Part shown: piece by piece, positions 43,430-52,417 of the stretch
How positions within the stretch are numbered: the stretch's first letter is position 1
Layout: each line of letters starts with the position of its first letter
Translations under genes and position numbers: made by a program
Origin: CAKZNE01 sp002695025
GTDB lineage: Bacteria > Bacteroidota > Bacteroidia > Flavobacteriales > Schleiferiaceae
Assembly (NCBI GenBank): GCA_913043285.1
Contig: CAJWML010000009.1
Location: 93,509 to 157,508 of the forward strand
Length of the DNA: 64,000 nt
Direction: 5' to 3'
Notes under the pieces: model-generated
Databases searched by the model: none
Told to the model about the DNA's origin: nothing
The model's input: the letters and a program-made list of their open reading frames with translations, nothing else

Positions 43430-44443
43430 ATGAAAAAACTGCTTATCGCACTCGCCATTTTGGCGATACTAGTGGTGGTCTACCTTATGGGTCCTACCCC
43501 TGAAACCCCGGTGTATACCCAACAGCTTCCTTCCGTTCCACCCATTGAACATATTGATGATTACGTGGCACAGCACGAAGCTCAATACCATCTTCGCAAG
43601 GATAACCACGCCCAGATCATCTGGGCTGATAGTACCGGGAAACCTACAGACTATGTATTGCTGTACCTGCACGGCTTTTCGGCCAGCTGGATGGAGGGTG
43701 ATCCCGTAAATCGCAATGTGGCTAAATACTTTGGGGTCAACACCTATATGGCACGTCTTGCCGGACACGGCCTTATGGATACGCTTGCGCTTAGTGGTTT
43801 TACTCCTGAATCAGCATGGGAATCAGCCCAGGAAGCTTTGATGATAGCACACAGCCTGGGAAACAAAGTAGTGATCATAAGCACTTCCACCGGGAGCCCC
43901 CTGGCCCTTAAGCTGGCTGCCGATTATCCCGATAAGGTAGCCGGACTGGTAAACCTTTCCCCCAACCTTCGCATCCGTAACGCAGCCGCCCGTATTCTCA
44001 ATGATCCCTGGGGAGAACAGATTGCACGCCTGTTATACGGCAAGGGCCGCGTTATCCACCACCACCAGCAAGAAGCCTCAAAGTACTGGGATACCTTGCA
44101 TACTCCCTCCGCCCTGGTAGCCCTGGAAGAGTTGCTGGAAACCACTATGTACGATACCCTCTATGCCAAAGTAAAATGCCCGGTGCTTACTCTTTACTAT
44201 TACAAGGATGAACAACACCAGGATGAAGTGGTGGACGTTTCGGTGATACCGGAAATGCACAAAGCACTAGGCACACCGGACAGTGAGAAAAAATACGTTC
44301 CTCTCCCCACTCCTGGTGATCACGTGATTGGTTCCTCCATTAAATCAGCGGATTACCAGGTAGTGGAAAAAGAAGTGAAGGCCTTTTGCCGCGATGTGAT
44401 CGGAATGCCGGTTAAGATATCCACACAGCAGGCAATTCTTTAA
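43430..44443 (+). CDS. Alpha/beta-hydrolase, membrane-anchored
   Basis: 337 residues. One N-terminal membrane anchor (about 2-20) and then an alpha/beta-hydrolase fold: VLLYLHGFSASWMEGDPVNR (oxyanion region), a nucleophile elbow ISTSTGSPLAL in which the usual G-x-S-x-G is S-T-S-T-G, VLTLYYYKDEQHQDEVVDVS and a late GDHVIG with the probable catalytic His. Substrate unknown; monoacylglycerol-lipase or esterase-like enzymes look similar. Begins immediately at the stop of the DUF3299-like gene, so it belongs to the ABC-transporter operon. Confidence 0.88.
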   Translation: MKKLLIALAILAILVVVYLMGPTPETPVYTQQLPSVPPIEHIDDYVAQHEAQYHLRKDNHAQIIWADSTGKPTDYVLLYLHGFSASWMEGDPVNRNVAKYFGVNTYMARLAGHGLMDTLALSGFTPESAWESAQEALMIAHSLGNKVVIISTSTGSPLALKLAADYPDKVAGLVNLSPNLRIRNAAARILNDPWGEQIARLLYGKGRVIHHHQQEASKYWDTLHTPSALVALEELLETTMYDTLYAKVKCPVLTLYYYKDEQHQDEVVDVSVIPEMHKALGTPDSEKKYVPLPTPGDHVIGSSIKSADYQVVEKEVKAFCRDVIGMPVKISTQQAIL

Positions 44444-44475
44444 CTAATTTATAAGTACAGGATGGCAGCTTTGTA

Positions 44476-44483
44476 TATCTTTG
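44476..44483 (+). promoter_or_regulatory. Bacteroidota -7 element for the BatA-type gene
   Basis: TATCTTTG matches TAnnTTTG and ends only seven bases before the ATG at 44491, so the transcript would be almost leaderless. A clear TTTG box at the usual distance is not seen. Confidence 0.4.
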
Positions 44484-44490
44484 CGCTTTA

Positions 44491-46500
44491 ATGAATTTCC
44501 TGTACCCGCAATTCTTCTGGGCAATGCTAGCGCTGGCCATTCCGGTCATCGTTCACCTTTTTAATTTCAGGCGTTATAAAACGGTTTACTTCAGTAACAA
44601 CCGCTTTTTACAGGCTATTCAAAAAAAATCGCAATCCTTTAACCGGCTTCGCCACCTTATTGTCCTTTGCTGCCGTTTACTGGCCCTGGCCCTTTTGGTC
44701 ATTGCCTTTACCCAACCTTATATCCCTGCCGAGGAAAGTAGTGCAGGAACCTCCAACTACGCTGCACTGTACCTGGACAACAGCCTGAGCATGAAAACCA
44801 AGGGCCCGAACGGCCCCTTGCTGGACGAAGCACGAAGCCAGGCCGTGGAACTGCTGAAATCGTTACCCGAAAACTTTAACGTACAGCTAGTAAGTAACAA
44901 CTTTGAAGGGCGGGAGCAGCGCTATTACACGCCTAACGAAGCCATACAGATGGTGGATGAGCTGCAACCCTCACAGGCATACCGTACAGCCGAAGAAATA
45001 CAAAGCCGCCTGGCAGGCCCCTGGCAGGATGTAAACACCGAGAAAGGTAAATTGCAGGTATTTGTGCTTTCCGATTTCCAGACCTCACAGTTTGAGGACC
45101 TGCAATCATTTGACCGGGAGAACTGGAACACCCACTTTATCCGTTTTGAATCCGCCAATGAACTGTCCAACGTAGCAATTGATTCCGTGTGGTTTGATCA
45201 GCCCGTATTGCAACCCGGCTTTGACCAGGAAGTACAGGTTCAATTGAGTAATTACGGCTCATCAGCCTTACACGGCCTCTCTATAAAGCTGGAGATCAAT
45301 GACGAACTGGTGGCCGCCCGCGAATTTGAATTGCAACCGGACTCTAAAGATGTGATCAGCTTTACCATTCGCCCTGCTGAACGCGGTAACTATCGCGGTA
45401 AAGTATCACTGGATGCGGGTGAACCTTATTTTGACAATGAGTTCTACTTCACCTTTAGCATCAGGGAACCCCTGCGTGTACTGGCCATTGGTGAAAAACA
45501 TAAAGAAACCCTGGAGCGCCTCTACCAGGATGCTGTATATCATTTGACCACCACTCCTCTCAACCAGATCAATTATGGAGAATTAAGTTCCTATAAACTT
45601 ATCATCCTGGATGGTCTCAACAGTTTCCCCTCCGGCTTACAGTCTGCCCTGGAAGGTAAGCTTGCAGATGGTGGAAACGTGGTGGTTATACCATCGCTGA
45701 ATCCTGAAAATGATCAACCCGTACTGCAAGGCCTGGGCATAGGAGGCTTTAACGGTTTGGAAAATACCGAACGCAAGGGAGCAGAAGTAGCCTACAATGA
45801 TCTCTTATTCGAAAACGTTTTCACGGAGCGCTCCCGTAATTTACAATTACCTTACGCCAGCAGCTATCTGCGCCTGAGCAATTCCGGTGGTTTCCGGGTG
45901 ATCGGCTTTGAGAATGGTGATCCCTTGCTGATGCGATATCCCCGCGAGAACGGCCAGGTGGTGGCATGGACTACTTCCCTGGACGCTGAAACCAGCTCGC
46001 TGGCCCGTCACCCAATCTTGGTACCCATCATGCTGAACGCTGCCCTGTACAGCAGCACCCGCTCCCCGCTCTATAACGCAGCCGGCCGCAACAGCGGACA
46101 GCAGTTTGAACAGGTTGGCAACAATGAAATACCACTGGCTGTGGAAATGAACGGTCAAAGCCTCATCCCGCCCCAGCGCAACCGGGGCAGAAAAGTGGAG
46201 ATCCACAGCCTGCCCGTGGAAGTGGAACCCGGAATTTACCCGGTACAAAAAGAAGGCAACAACCTTGGCCTACTGGCCGTAAATGTAGATCCCCGTGAGA
46301 GCGACTGGAAATTCCGCTCGGCTGCTGAACTGGAAAACACCAGTATGAACCAGGCTCCGGAAGTGTTGGAAGGAAACGCTACCCTACTCGGTGAACGCAT
46401 TCATACTTTATACAATGGTTACCCATTATGGCGCTGGTTTTTGGCCGGAGCCCTTTTGTTTTTACTGCTCGAAATGCTTTTGTTAAAACTCTGGAAGTAG
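44491..46500 (+). CDS. BatA-domain (aerotolerance regulator N-terminal) membrane protein
   Basis: 669 residues. Opens with the BatA N-terminal pattern NFLYPQFFWAMLALAIPVIV and RRYKTVYFSNNRFLQ, a two-helix membrane module. A VWA-like region follows (about 90-230: ALYLDNSLSMKTKGPNG, VFVLSDFQTSQF), then immunoglobulin-like beta domains, and a last membrane helix (about 650-667). The VWA metal site has D-N-S-L-S, close to DxSxS. The usual Bat operon partners and MoxR are not present here. Role in envelope maintenance or stress is inferred from the family name only. Preceded by its own -7 element. Confidence 0.87.
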   Translation: MNFLYPQFFWAMLALAIPVIVHLFNFRRYKTVYFSNNRFLQAIQKKSQSFNRLRHLIVLCCRLLALALLVIAFTQPYIPAEESSAGTSNYAALYLDNSLSMKTKGPNGPLLDEARSQAVELLKSLPENFNVQLVSNNFEGREQRYYTPNEAIQMVDELQPSQAYRTAEEIQSRLAGPWQDVNTEKGKLQVFVLSDFQTSQFEDLQSFDRENWNTHFIRFESANELSNVAIDSVWFDQPVLQPGFDQEVQVQLSNYGSSALHGLSIKLEINDELVAAREFELQPDSKDVISFTIRPAERGNYRGKVSLDAGEPYFDNEFYFTFSIREPLRVLAIGEKHKETLERLYQDAVYHLTTTPLNQINYGELSSYKLIILDGLNSFPSGLQSALEGKLADGGNVVVIPSLNPENDQPVLQGLGIGGFNGLENTERKGAEVAYNDLLFENVFTERSRNLQLPYASSYLRLSNSGGFRVIGFENGDPLLMRYPRENGQVVAWTTSLDAETSSLARHPILVPIMLNAALYSSTRSPLYNAAGRNSGQQFEQVGNNEIPLAVEMNGQSLIPPQRNRGRKVEIHSLPVEVEPGIYPVQKEGNNLGLLAVNVDPRESDWKFRSAAELENTSMNQAPEVLEGNATLLGERIHTLYNGYPLWRWFLAGALLFLLLEMLLLKLWK

Positions 46501-46504
46501 ACCC

Positions 46505-47788
46505 ATGAACGCAAACCGCATACTGATCCGCAACGCCAAGATCATTGACCCAACCTCCGGTCATCATGGTAAGGTAATGGACATTTGCATTGAAGATGAC
46601 ACCATTAAGGAGATCGGCAATAAGCTGGATATAGATGATGCTGAAGTATTTGAAGCCGACAACCTGCATGTAAGCCCGGGCTGGTTTGACCTGCGGGCCC
46701 ATTTCTGGGATCCGGGTCACGAAGAAAAAGAAGACATTGAAAGCGGTATCAATGCCGCCATCTTCGGAGGGTTCACCGGGGTGGCTGTATCTCCTGATAC
46801 CAATCCGCCCATTGACTCTAAAGCTGATGTGGAATATGTATACAAGAAAGCCGAGGAATTCCCGGTGGGTGTGTACCCCTATGGAGCGATCACCAAAGGT
46901 CAGAAAGGAGAGGAACTCAGCGAAATGTACGATATGTACCAGGCCGGAGCTGTGGGTTTCAGCCAGGGAAAAAGCCCATTAGCCAACAGCGCGTTACTTA
47001 AACTGGCATTGCAGTATCACCGCAGTTTTTCACCACCCCTGCACTTAATGCCTCTGGACCATGACCTTGCCAAGGGTGGCCAGATCCACGAAGGTGAGAA
47101 AAGTATTTACCTCGGGTTAAAAGGTATTCCCGCACTGGCGGAGGAAGTAAGCGTACAGCGCGACCTGCACCTTGCGCAATACGCGGAAACAGGCGTACAC
47201 TTTATGGGTATTTCCGCAGAGAGTACTTTGGGCATTTTGAGCCAGGCTCGAAAAGAGGGTAAGGATTTTACCGCTGATGTAGCCGTGGGCAACCTCTACT
47301 TTACGGATGAGGACCTGGAGAGTTACGACACCCGCCTGAAGGCCATGCCTCCCTTCCGCAGTAAAAAGGACAACGAAGCCCTGATACAGGCACTCAACGA
47401 TGACCTTATTTCCGCCATAGCCTCTGATCACCTACCCCAGGATATTGAAAATAAAAAATGTGAATTTGATCACGCAGCCTTTGGTATCATCGCCCTGGAA
47501 AGTTTTATCGGGGCCATTGGAAAGTCGCTGGAAGGTAAGGTAAGCTGGGAGCGGATCATTGAACTGATCAGCATCAATCCTCGCAGGATACTCAACCTGG
47601 AAATACCTTCCATTGAAGAAGGCAACTGGGCCGAACTTACCTTTTTCAACCCCGCCCTGGAATGGACTTTTGAAAAGAAACACATACAGAGCAAATCGGC
47701 CAACTCACCCTTTATCGGCAAGCCGCTTAAAGGTAAATCGCTGGGAATCTTCAACAAGGGCACCATGGTGTGGCTCGCGGATATGTAA
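46505..47788 (+). CDS. Dihydroorotase homologue lacking metal-site histidines (pseudo-DHOase)
   Basis: 427 residues of the class I dihydroorotase/amidohydrolase fold, with an ILIRNAKIIDPTSGHHGKVM start. Genuine DHOases need D-x-H-x-H for zinc; here the site reads D-L-R-A-H (GWFDLRAHFWDPG), the first His being Arg. Further ligands also seem lost: the HcED-like segment is MPLDHDLAK, the HVS segment is GISAEST, and the PHHL segment is VGNL. SDH in ASDHLPQDI is kept. So it is probably not a dihydroorotase; such inactive homologues in other bacteria serve as structural partners of aspartate transcarbamoylase. Four bases after the BatA-type gene. Confidence 0.85.
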   Translation: MNANRILIRNAKIIDPTSGHHGKVMDICIEDDTIKEIGNKLDIDDAEVFEADNLHVSPGWFDLRAHFWDPGHEEKEDIESGINAAIFGGFTGVAVSPDTNPPIDSKADVEYVYKKAEEFPVGVYPYGAITKGQKGEELSEMYDMYQAGAVGFSQGKSPLANSALLKLALQYHRSFSPPLHLMPLDHDLAKGGQIHEGEKSIYLGLKGIPALAEEVSVQRDLHLAQYAETGVHFMGISAESTLGILSQARKEGKDFTADVAVGNLYFTDEDLESYDTRLKAMPPFRSKKDNEALIQALNDDLISAIASDHLPQDIENKKCEFDHAAFGIIALESFIGAIGKSLEGKVSWERIIELISINPRRILNLEIPSIEEGNWAELTFFNPALEWTFEKKHIQSKSANSPFIGKPLKGKSLGIFNKGTMVWLADM

Positions 47789-47790
47789 AC

Positions 47791-48891
47791 ATGCGCATCG
47801 GCTACGAAGCAAAAAGGGTTTTTCATAACCGTAGTGGTCTCGGTAATTTCAGCCGGAACCTGGTGCGTGCCCTGGCCACTTCCTATCCGGATGATGAATA
47901 TTATCTCTACAATCCTAAAAAGCCCAAAGTTCCCTTTGGGGAAGATCTTCCCCCGGTAAAAGAGCTACGCCCCAGCATCAGCAACCCACTGTTTGTAAAC
48001 ATCTGGCGGCAACGGCTGCTGGCGGACCGGGCCAAAAAAGACCAGGTAGATATTTTCCATGGTCTCAGCCAGGAGCTGCCAACCGGTTTACGTAAACGTG
48101 GCATCCCCTCCGTACTTACGGTTCACGACCTGATCTTTATGCGGAACCCACAGCTTTACAAACCCATTGACCGGAAGATCTACACCCGCAAACTCAAACT
48201 TGCCTGCCAACAGGCTACCAGCATTGTGGCCATCAGTGAACAAACCCGCAGGGACCTGGAGGAATTCCTTAAGATACCGGCTGAAAACATAAAAGTGATC
48301 TACCAGGGTTGCGACCCGCTTTTTAGGGAGGAACAAAGTGCTACGGAAATTGAAAGGATAAAGCAAGTCTACGGCTTGCCGGAAAAGTACGTTCTTTTTG
48401 TGGGGACACTGGAAAAGCGCAAGAACGTAGCCCAGGTAGTCAAAGCTACCCAGAAGCTGGAAATACCCCTGGTGATGATCGGCAGAGCCACCAAATACTG
48501 GAAAAAGCACGTAGAACCAGGCCTGAATCACAAGTTGGTGTATACCCCATCGGTAATGGACAATCAACACCTGGCCGCTTTGTACCAGGGTGCCACCCTT
48601 TTTGTGTACCCTTCCACCTTTGAAGGTTTCGGTATTCCGGTATTGGAAGCCCTGGTAAGCAAAACACCGGTCATCACCTCAAACACCAGCTCACTTCCGG
48701 AAGTAGCGGGCCCTTCCAGCCTGTTGGTGGACCCTAAAAGCCAGGAAGATCTTACCACGGCTATAGACCGGGTATGGCGTTCCGAAGAACTGCAAAAGCA
48801 AATGATGGAAAGTGGTTATACCTTTGCACAGCATTTTAAAGATGATGTAATTGCCAGGCAATGGCACAACCTGTACACCAGTTTAGTATGA
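47791..48891 (+). CDS. Glycosyltransferase family 4 (GT-B fold)
   Basis: 366 residues from the ATG at 47791. A 21-base longer reading overlaps the previous gene and is less likely. N-terminal Gly motif RSGLGNFSRNLVRAL; DIFHGLSQELPTGLRKRGIP and VLTVHDLIFMRNPQLY; the C-terminal donor-binding domain has VLFVGTLEKRKN and FVYPSTFEGFGIPVLEAL (EX7E motif), with GPSSLLVDPKS. A cytosolic retaining GT4 of the kind that builds envelope or capsule glycans. Ends in an ATGA overlap with the next glycosyltransferase. Confidence 0.93.
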   Translation: MRIGYEAKRVFHNRSGLGNFSRNLVRALATSYPDDEYYLYNPKKPKVPFGEDLPPVKELRPSISNPLFVNIWRQRLLADRAKKDQVDIFHGLSQELPTGLRKRGIPSVLTVHDLIFMRNPQLYKPIDRKIYTRKLKLACQQATSIVAISEQTRRDLEEFLKIPAENIKVIYQGCDPLFREEQSATEIERIKQVYGLPEKYVLFVGTLEKRKNVAQVVKATQKLEIPLVMIGRATKYWKKHVEPGLNHKLVYTPSVMDNQHLAALYQGATLFVYPSTFEGFGIPVLEALVSKTPVITSNTSSLPEVAGPSSLLVDPKSQEDLTTAIDRVWRSEELQKQMMESGYTFAQHFKDDVIARQWHNLYTSLV

Positions 48892-49655
48892 AGCAGAAGC
48901 TTACGGCCATAATACCCACCGGTAACGAAGAACACAACATTGAAGCGGTGATCCGCTCCGTGAGCTTTGCCGATGAAGTAATGGTGGTAGACTCCTACTC
49001 TACCGACCGTACCGTGGAACTGGCGCAACAATTTGACATCCGGCTGCTACAACGTGAATACGGAAACTCCGCTTCGCAAAAGAACTGGGCCATCCCCCAG
49101 GCCGAACATGAATGGATACTTCTGGTAGATGCGGATGAACGGGTTACTCCTGAATTACAGGCCGAGATCGAAAAGATACTTTCCAGTGAAAACCCTGAAG
49201 ACGCTTACTGGATATACCGCCAAAATCACCTTATGGGCCGTAAGGTAAATTACAGCGGCTGGCAGGGTGATAAAGTGATCCGCCTTTTCCGGAAAAGTAA
49301 ATGCCGTTACGAAGACAAGCACGTACACGCTGAGGTCATAGTGAACGGCAGCGTAGGTTACCTCAGGAACAAGCTCCAGCATTATACCTACAAAAGCCTG
49401 GAACACATGATGTTCAAGGCCGATCGTTACACCAGCTGGGGCGCTTATGATCGCGTAAATAAAGTGCAGAAGGTGGGAGCCTTTCACCTTTTTGTAAAGC
49501 CTGCCTTTACCTTCTTTAAAAAGTATTTTCTGCAACTGGGTATCCTGGATGGCAAGGTGGGTTTTATCCTGGCTGTACATTCCTCCTACTACATTTTCCT
49601 GCGGTCGCTTAAAATATGGCGTATTCACGAAGGTGAGGACATCAAAAAGGAATGA
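48888..49655 (+). CDS. Glycosyltransferase family 2 (WaaE/KdtX type)
   Basis: 255 residues from the ATG at 48888 overlapping the preceding stop (ATGA). GT-A fold: LTAIIPTGNEEHNIEAVIRS, MVVDSYSTDRTVELA (first DxS), WILLVDADERVTPEL (DxD). The C-terminal part has LMGRKVNYSGWQGDKVIRLF, KHVHAEVIVNG, WGAYDR and a membrane-associated tail, which fits lipopolysaccharide core glycosyltransferases of the WaaE type. The acceptor is unknown. Confidence 0.92.
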   Translation: MKQKLTAIIPTGNEEHNIEAVIRSVSFADEVMVVDSYSTDRTVELAQQFDIRLLQREYGNSASQKNWAIPQAEHEWILLVDADERVTPELQAEIEKILSSENPEDAYWIYRQNHLMGRKVNYSGWQGDKVIRLFRKSKCRYEDKHVHAEVIVNGSVGYLRNKLQHYTYKSLEHMMFKADRYTSWGAYDRVNKVQKVGAFHLFVKPAFTFFKKYFLQLGILDGKVGFILAVHSSYYIFLRSLKIWRIHEGEDIKKE

Positions 49656-49679
49656 GCTGGTTTTCAAAGTGGTAAATTG

Positions 49680-49711
49680 CTTGCCTATTGCCACAGATAG
49701 CCGTACTTTTG
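49680..49711 (+). promoter_or_regulatory. Bacteroidota-type promoter for the small membrane protein gene
   Basis: CTTG at 49680-49683, a 20-base spacer, and TACTTTTG at 49704-49711 (TAnnTTTG) fit the Bacteroidota promoter. The ATG at 49736 lies 24 bases further on. Confidence 0.55.
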
Positions 49712-49735
49712 CCGGCCGTCAGAGAAAGGAGCCAG

Positions 49736-50086
49736 ATGCTGTTGCAATTTATCTTCATTTTTTTCGCCATAATCTTGATGCTGGCGATCATTGTCCTCTT
49801 TATTGTAAAAGCCGGTATTCAACTACAATACCTGCGTATCAGCCGTAAAAAGAAAAAAGGCCATATCAGCGATTTTGTACAATTTGACTATACAGATGCC
49901 GGAGAACGCGCGCTGCGCTGGGAAGCTTTTCTCATGTTCCCCCTGATGTATGCCATTGTGCTGGATGAGGATAAGGAAGAACTCAACCATCTTAAACGAT
50001 CCGTAAAACGCATTCACATCACCATCTATATCCTCCTTATTCTGTTGATCATAATGGGAGTGTATTCCGAAAAAGTTTTTGTGTAA
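49736..50086 (+). CDS. Small two-helix membrane protein, unknown
   Basis: 116 residues from the ATG at 49736. An upstream TTG at 49688 would add residues encoded by the promoter region and is rejected. Two hydrophobic segments (about 3-25 and 90-108) with a basic-rich loop between (LRISRKKKKGHISDFVQFDY, LDEDKEELNHLKRSVKRIHI). It might be an inner-membrane accessory protein, but I recognise no family. Eight bases before the tRNA nucleotidyltransferase gene, so the two may be co-transcribed. Confidence 0.65.
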   Translation: MLLQFIFIFFAIILMLAIIVLFIVKAGIQLQYLRISRKKKKGHISDFVQFDYTDAGERALRWEAFLMFPLMYAIVLDEDKEELNHLKRSVKRIHITIYILLILLIIMGVYSEKVFV

Positions 50087-50094
50087 AAGCCCGG

Positions 50095-51519
50095 ATGAAA
50101 GAACTTGTTGCAGGGAAAATATTCGAGACCATCGGAGCTGCCGCAGATGAGTTGGGCGTAGACGCCTACGTTATTGGCGGCTACGTACGTGATCACATAC
50201 TGAAACGTAAAGACCCGAAGGATATTGACATTGTGGCTATTGGACGCGGTATTGACCTGGCGCAAAAGGTTGCGGACAAGCTGGGACATAGTAAAGTAAC
50301 TGTGTTCAGGAACTTCGGTACCGCCCAGGTGCTCTATCGGGATTTTGAACTGGAGTTTGTGGGTGCCCGTAAAGAATCCTACCGCAAGGAAAGCCGCAAG
50401 CCGATTGTGGAAGACGGCAGCCTGGAAGACGATCAAAACCGTAGGGACTTTACTATCAATGCCCTGGCTATTGGTCTTAACCAACATAACTTCGGAAAAC
50501 TCCTGGACCCCTTTAACGGTGTGGAAGACCTTGAAAAAGGGATTATCCGCACGCCCCTGGATCCTTCGGTTACCTACTCTGACGACCCACTGCGCATGAT
50601 GCGCGCCATACGCTTTGCGGCACAGCTCGGTTTCCGGATCGAAAACCGCAGCTTTGCGGCCATCCAGGAACAAAATCAAAGGATAGAAATCATCAGCGCA
50701 GAACGTATTGCCGAAGAACTGAACAAGATCATGCTGAGCCCCAAGCCTTCCATAGGGCTGCGTTTGTTATTTGAAACAGGCTTGCTGCACCGCTTTTTAC
50801 CTGAAGTAACCGATCTTCAGGGAGTAGAAGAAGTGGACGGTCAATTACATAAAGACAATTTTTACCACACCTTACAGGTGGTGGATAATATTTCTGAAAA
50901 CACGGATAAGCTTTACCTCCGCTATGCCGCCCTCTTCCACGATATTGGCAAACCCGTTACCAAGAAGTTCCTGCCTAAAACCGGCTGGACCTTTCATCAT
51001 CACGAGTTTGTGGGCGCTAAAATGGTGAAAAAAATATTTCAGCGGCTTAAGTTACCCCTGGGTAAAGAGCTTCGCTATGTGCAGAAGATCGTGAAGATGA
51101 GTAGCCGCCCCATAGCCGTTACCAATGAAGAAGCTACAGACAGCGCGGCACGGAGGCTTTTATTTGATGCCGGTGACGATATAGAGGATCTGATGCTGAT
51201 GTGCGAGGCAGACATTACCACTCAAAACGAGAAAAAGAAAAAACGCTTTCTCCGCAATTTCCTGAGTGTACGGGAAAAACTGAAGGAAGTAGAAGAAAAA
51301 GATCATGTACGCAACTGGCAACCGCCTATTGACGGTACGGAGATCATGCAGACCTTCAAACTGGCACCGGGTCCTGAAATAGGGATCATCAAGGAAGCCA
51401 TTAAAGAGGCTATACTGGAAGGTGATATTGAGAACACCCCTGCTGCCGCAAGAGCATTTATGCTGCAAAAAGGAAGTGAATTAGGATTAATACCAGACAA
51501 AGAGAGAAAAACAGAATGA
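50095..51519 (+). CDS. cca: CCA-adding tRNA nucleotidyltransferase with HD domain
   Basis: Adds or repairs the 3'-CCA end of tRNAs. 474 residues: class II nucleotidyltransferase head (about 18-150) with VIGGYVRDHILKRKDPKDID (G-G motif and DxD), RRDFTINALAI (flexible loop), then the neck and body (about 160-250, YSDDPLRMMRAIRFAAQL). An HD-type phosphohydrolase domain (about 260-380) has LFHDIGKPVTKKF and HHHEFVGAKM. This layout is common to Bacteroidota cca genes. It overlaps the next gene by an ATGA. Confidence 0.94.
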   Translation: MKELVAGKIFETIGAAADELGVDAYVIGGYVRDHILKRKDPKDIDIVAIGRGIDLAQKVADKLGHSKVTVFRNFGTAQVLYRDFELEFVGARKESYRKESRKPIVEDGSLEDDQNRRDFTINALAIGLNQHNFGKLLDPFNGVEDLEKGIIRTPLDPSVTYSDDPLRMMRAIRFAAQLGFRIENRSFAAIQEQNQRIEIISAERIAEELNKIMLSPKPSIGLRLLFETGLLHRFLPEVTDLQGVEEVDGQLHKDNFYHTLQVVDNISENTDKLYLRYAALFHDIGKPVTKKFLPKTGWTFHHHEFVGAKMVKKIFQRLKLPLGKELRYVQKIVKMSSRPIAVTNEEATDSAARRLLFDAGDDIEDLMLMCEADITTQNEKKKKRFLRNFLSVREKLKEVEEKDHVRNWQPPIDGTEIMQTFKLAPGPEIGIIKEAIKEAILEGDIENTPAAARAFMLQKGSELGLIPDKERKTE

Positions 51520-52025
51520 GTATGAATTATCGCGTACGGATAGTACTGGATACGGATGAGGACGTAATACGCGACATTGAGCTGAACGGAAAGGAAAAAC
51601 TGAATGTACTCCACGAGAGTATTCTAAGTGCCTTTGACCTGTACACCGGTGAAATGGCCTCCTTCTTTTTAAGTAATGAGGATTGGGAACAAGGTGCGGA
51701 GATCAGCCTGGTGAATTTTGGCAATACGGATGACGCTGACCTTATGGCCAGTAAATGCATTGCTGATGTGATACCTGAAAAAGGAGACCGTATGATCTAT
51801 GTATATGATTTCCTGAATCTTTGGACCTTCTTCCTGGAAGTAATAGCTATTGATGATACCCCGGCACCGGAGACCCCGCTCATTCATATTTTAAAAGGGG
51901 TTCGCCCCCAGGAGGCACCGGCAAAGGTGATGGAGAGCGTTAATCTTTCCGATGATGTTTACCTCGAGGATCCCGGATCATTTGGCGATGAGACCAATTG
52001 GGACGACTTCCAGGAGGATCAATAA
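51516..52025 (+). CDS. pRiA4b ORF-3-like domain protein
   Basis: 169 residues, no signal. The N-terminal fold resembles the plasmid pRiA4b ORF-3/IS1096 TnpR-like domain: YRVRIVLDTDEDVIRDIELN, LHESILSAFDL, MASFFLSNEDWEQGAEISLV, MIYVYDFLNLWTFFLEVIAI. An acidic tail follows. Despite the family name nothing else of a mobile element is present, and the gene overlaps cca by an ATGA, so it is a resident chromosomal gene of unknown job. Its end overlaps the convergent gene by seven bases. Confidence 0.82.
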   Translation: MSMNYRVRIVLDTDEDVIRDIELNGKEKLNVLHESILSAFDLYTGEMASFFLSNEDWEQGAEISLVNFGNTDDADLMASKCIADVIPEKGDRMIYVYDFLNLWTFFLEVIAIDDTPAPETPLIHILKGVRPQEAPAKVMESVNLSDDVYLEDPGSFGDETNWDDFQEDQ

Positions 52026-52315
52026 ATAATAACCGAATGTATTCGTGATACGGGTATGGACCGGCCGGCTTTCAGCAAAATTTTACGGTCGGTCATAGCC
52101 CAGATGGTGGTGCATACCTTTTTGAGCCCTTCACTATCTTCAAATATGATGGTAACCTTGTGTTTATCCAGATTACCCAAACTTGTAGCTCGGTGAAGAC
52201 TGAACAGCCTTTCACGAATGGATTCCCTGTTGCTTAGTACCTCCTGTGCCGGAAAAATAAGTTCATTGATGGTTTCCTTCTCGATCGTGGGAACTTCCCT
52301 GTAGTTCATCTGCAT
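52019..52315 (-). CDS. Small conserved-looking protein, unknown
   Basis: 98 residues from the ATG at 52315, with another ATG at 52309; a further in-frame ATG at 52369 would run a tract of poor codon quality. Soluble: an acidic helix ESIRERLFSLHRATSLG, HKVTIIFEDSEGLKKVCTTIWA and a KAGRSIPVSRIHSVIIY end. I recognise no named family; short proteins ending in this way recur in Bacteroidota genomes from memory. Convergent overlap of seven bases with the pRiA4b-like gene; stands alone. Confidence 0.65.
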   Translation of the reverse strand: MQMNYREVPTIEKETINELIFPAQEVLSNRESIRERLFSLHRATSLGNLDKHKVTIIFEDSEGLKKVCTTIWAMTDRKILLKAGRSIPVSRIHSVIIY

Positions 52316-52417
52316 AGGCAAAAGATTTTTTGTGAATATTATTCGGATATCAAGAGGATAGTTTCTCAAATTTAATTAAAATTAGCCGTTTAAACGTAAT
52401 CTGAGATATTAACAAAC

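Noticed and set aside
51516..52025. Remnant of an insertion element because of the pRiA4b/IS1096-type fold
   Set aside because: No transposase, inverted repeats or target duplications around it; it is stop-start coupled to cca.
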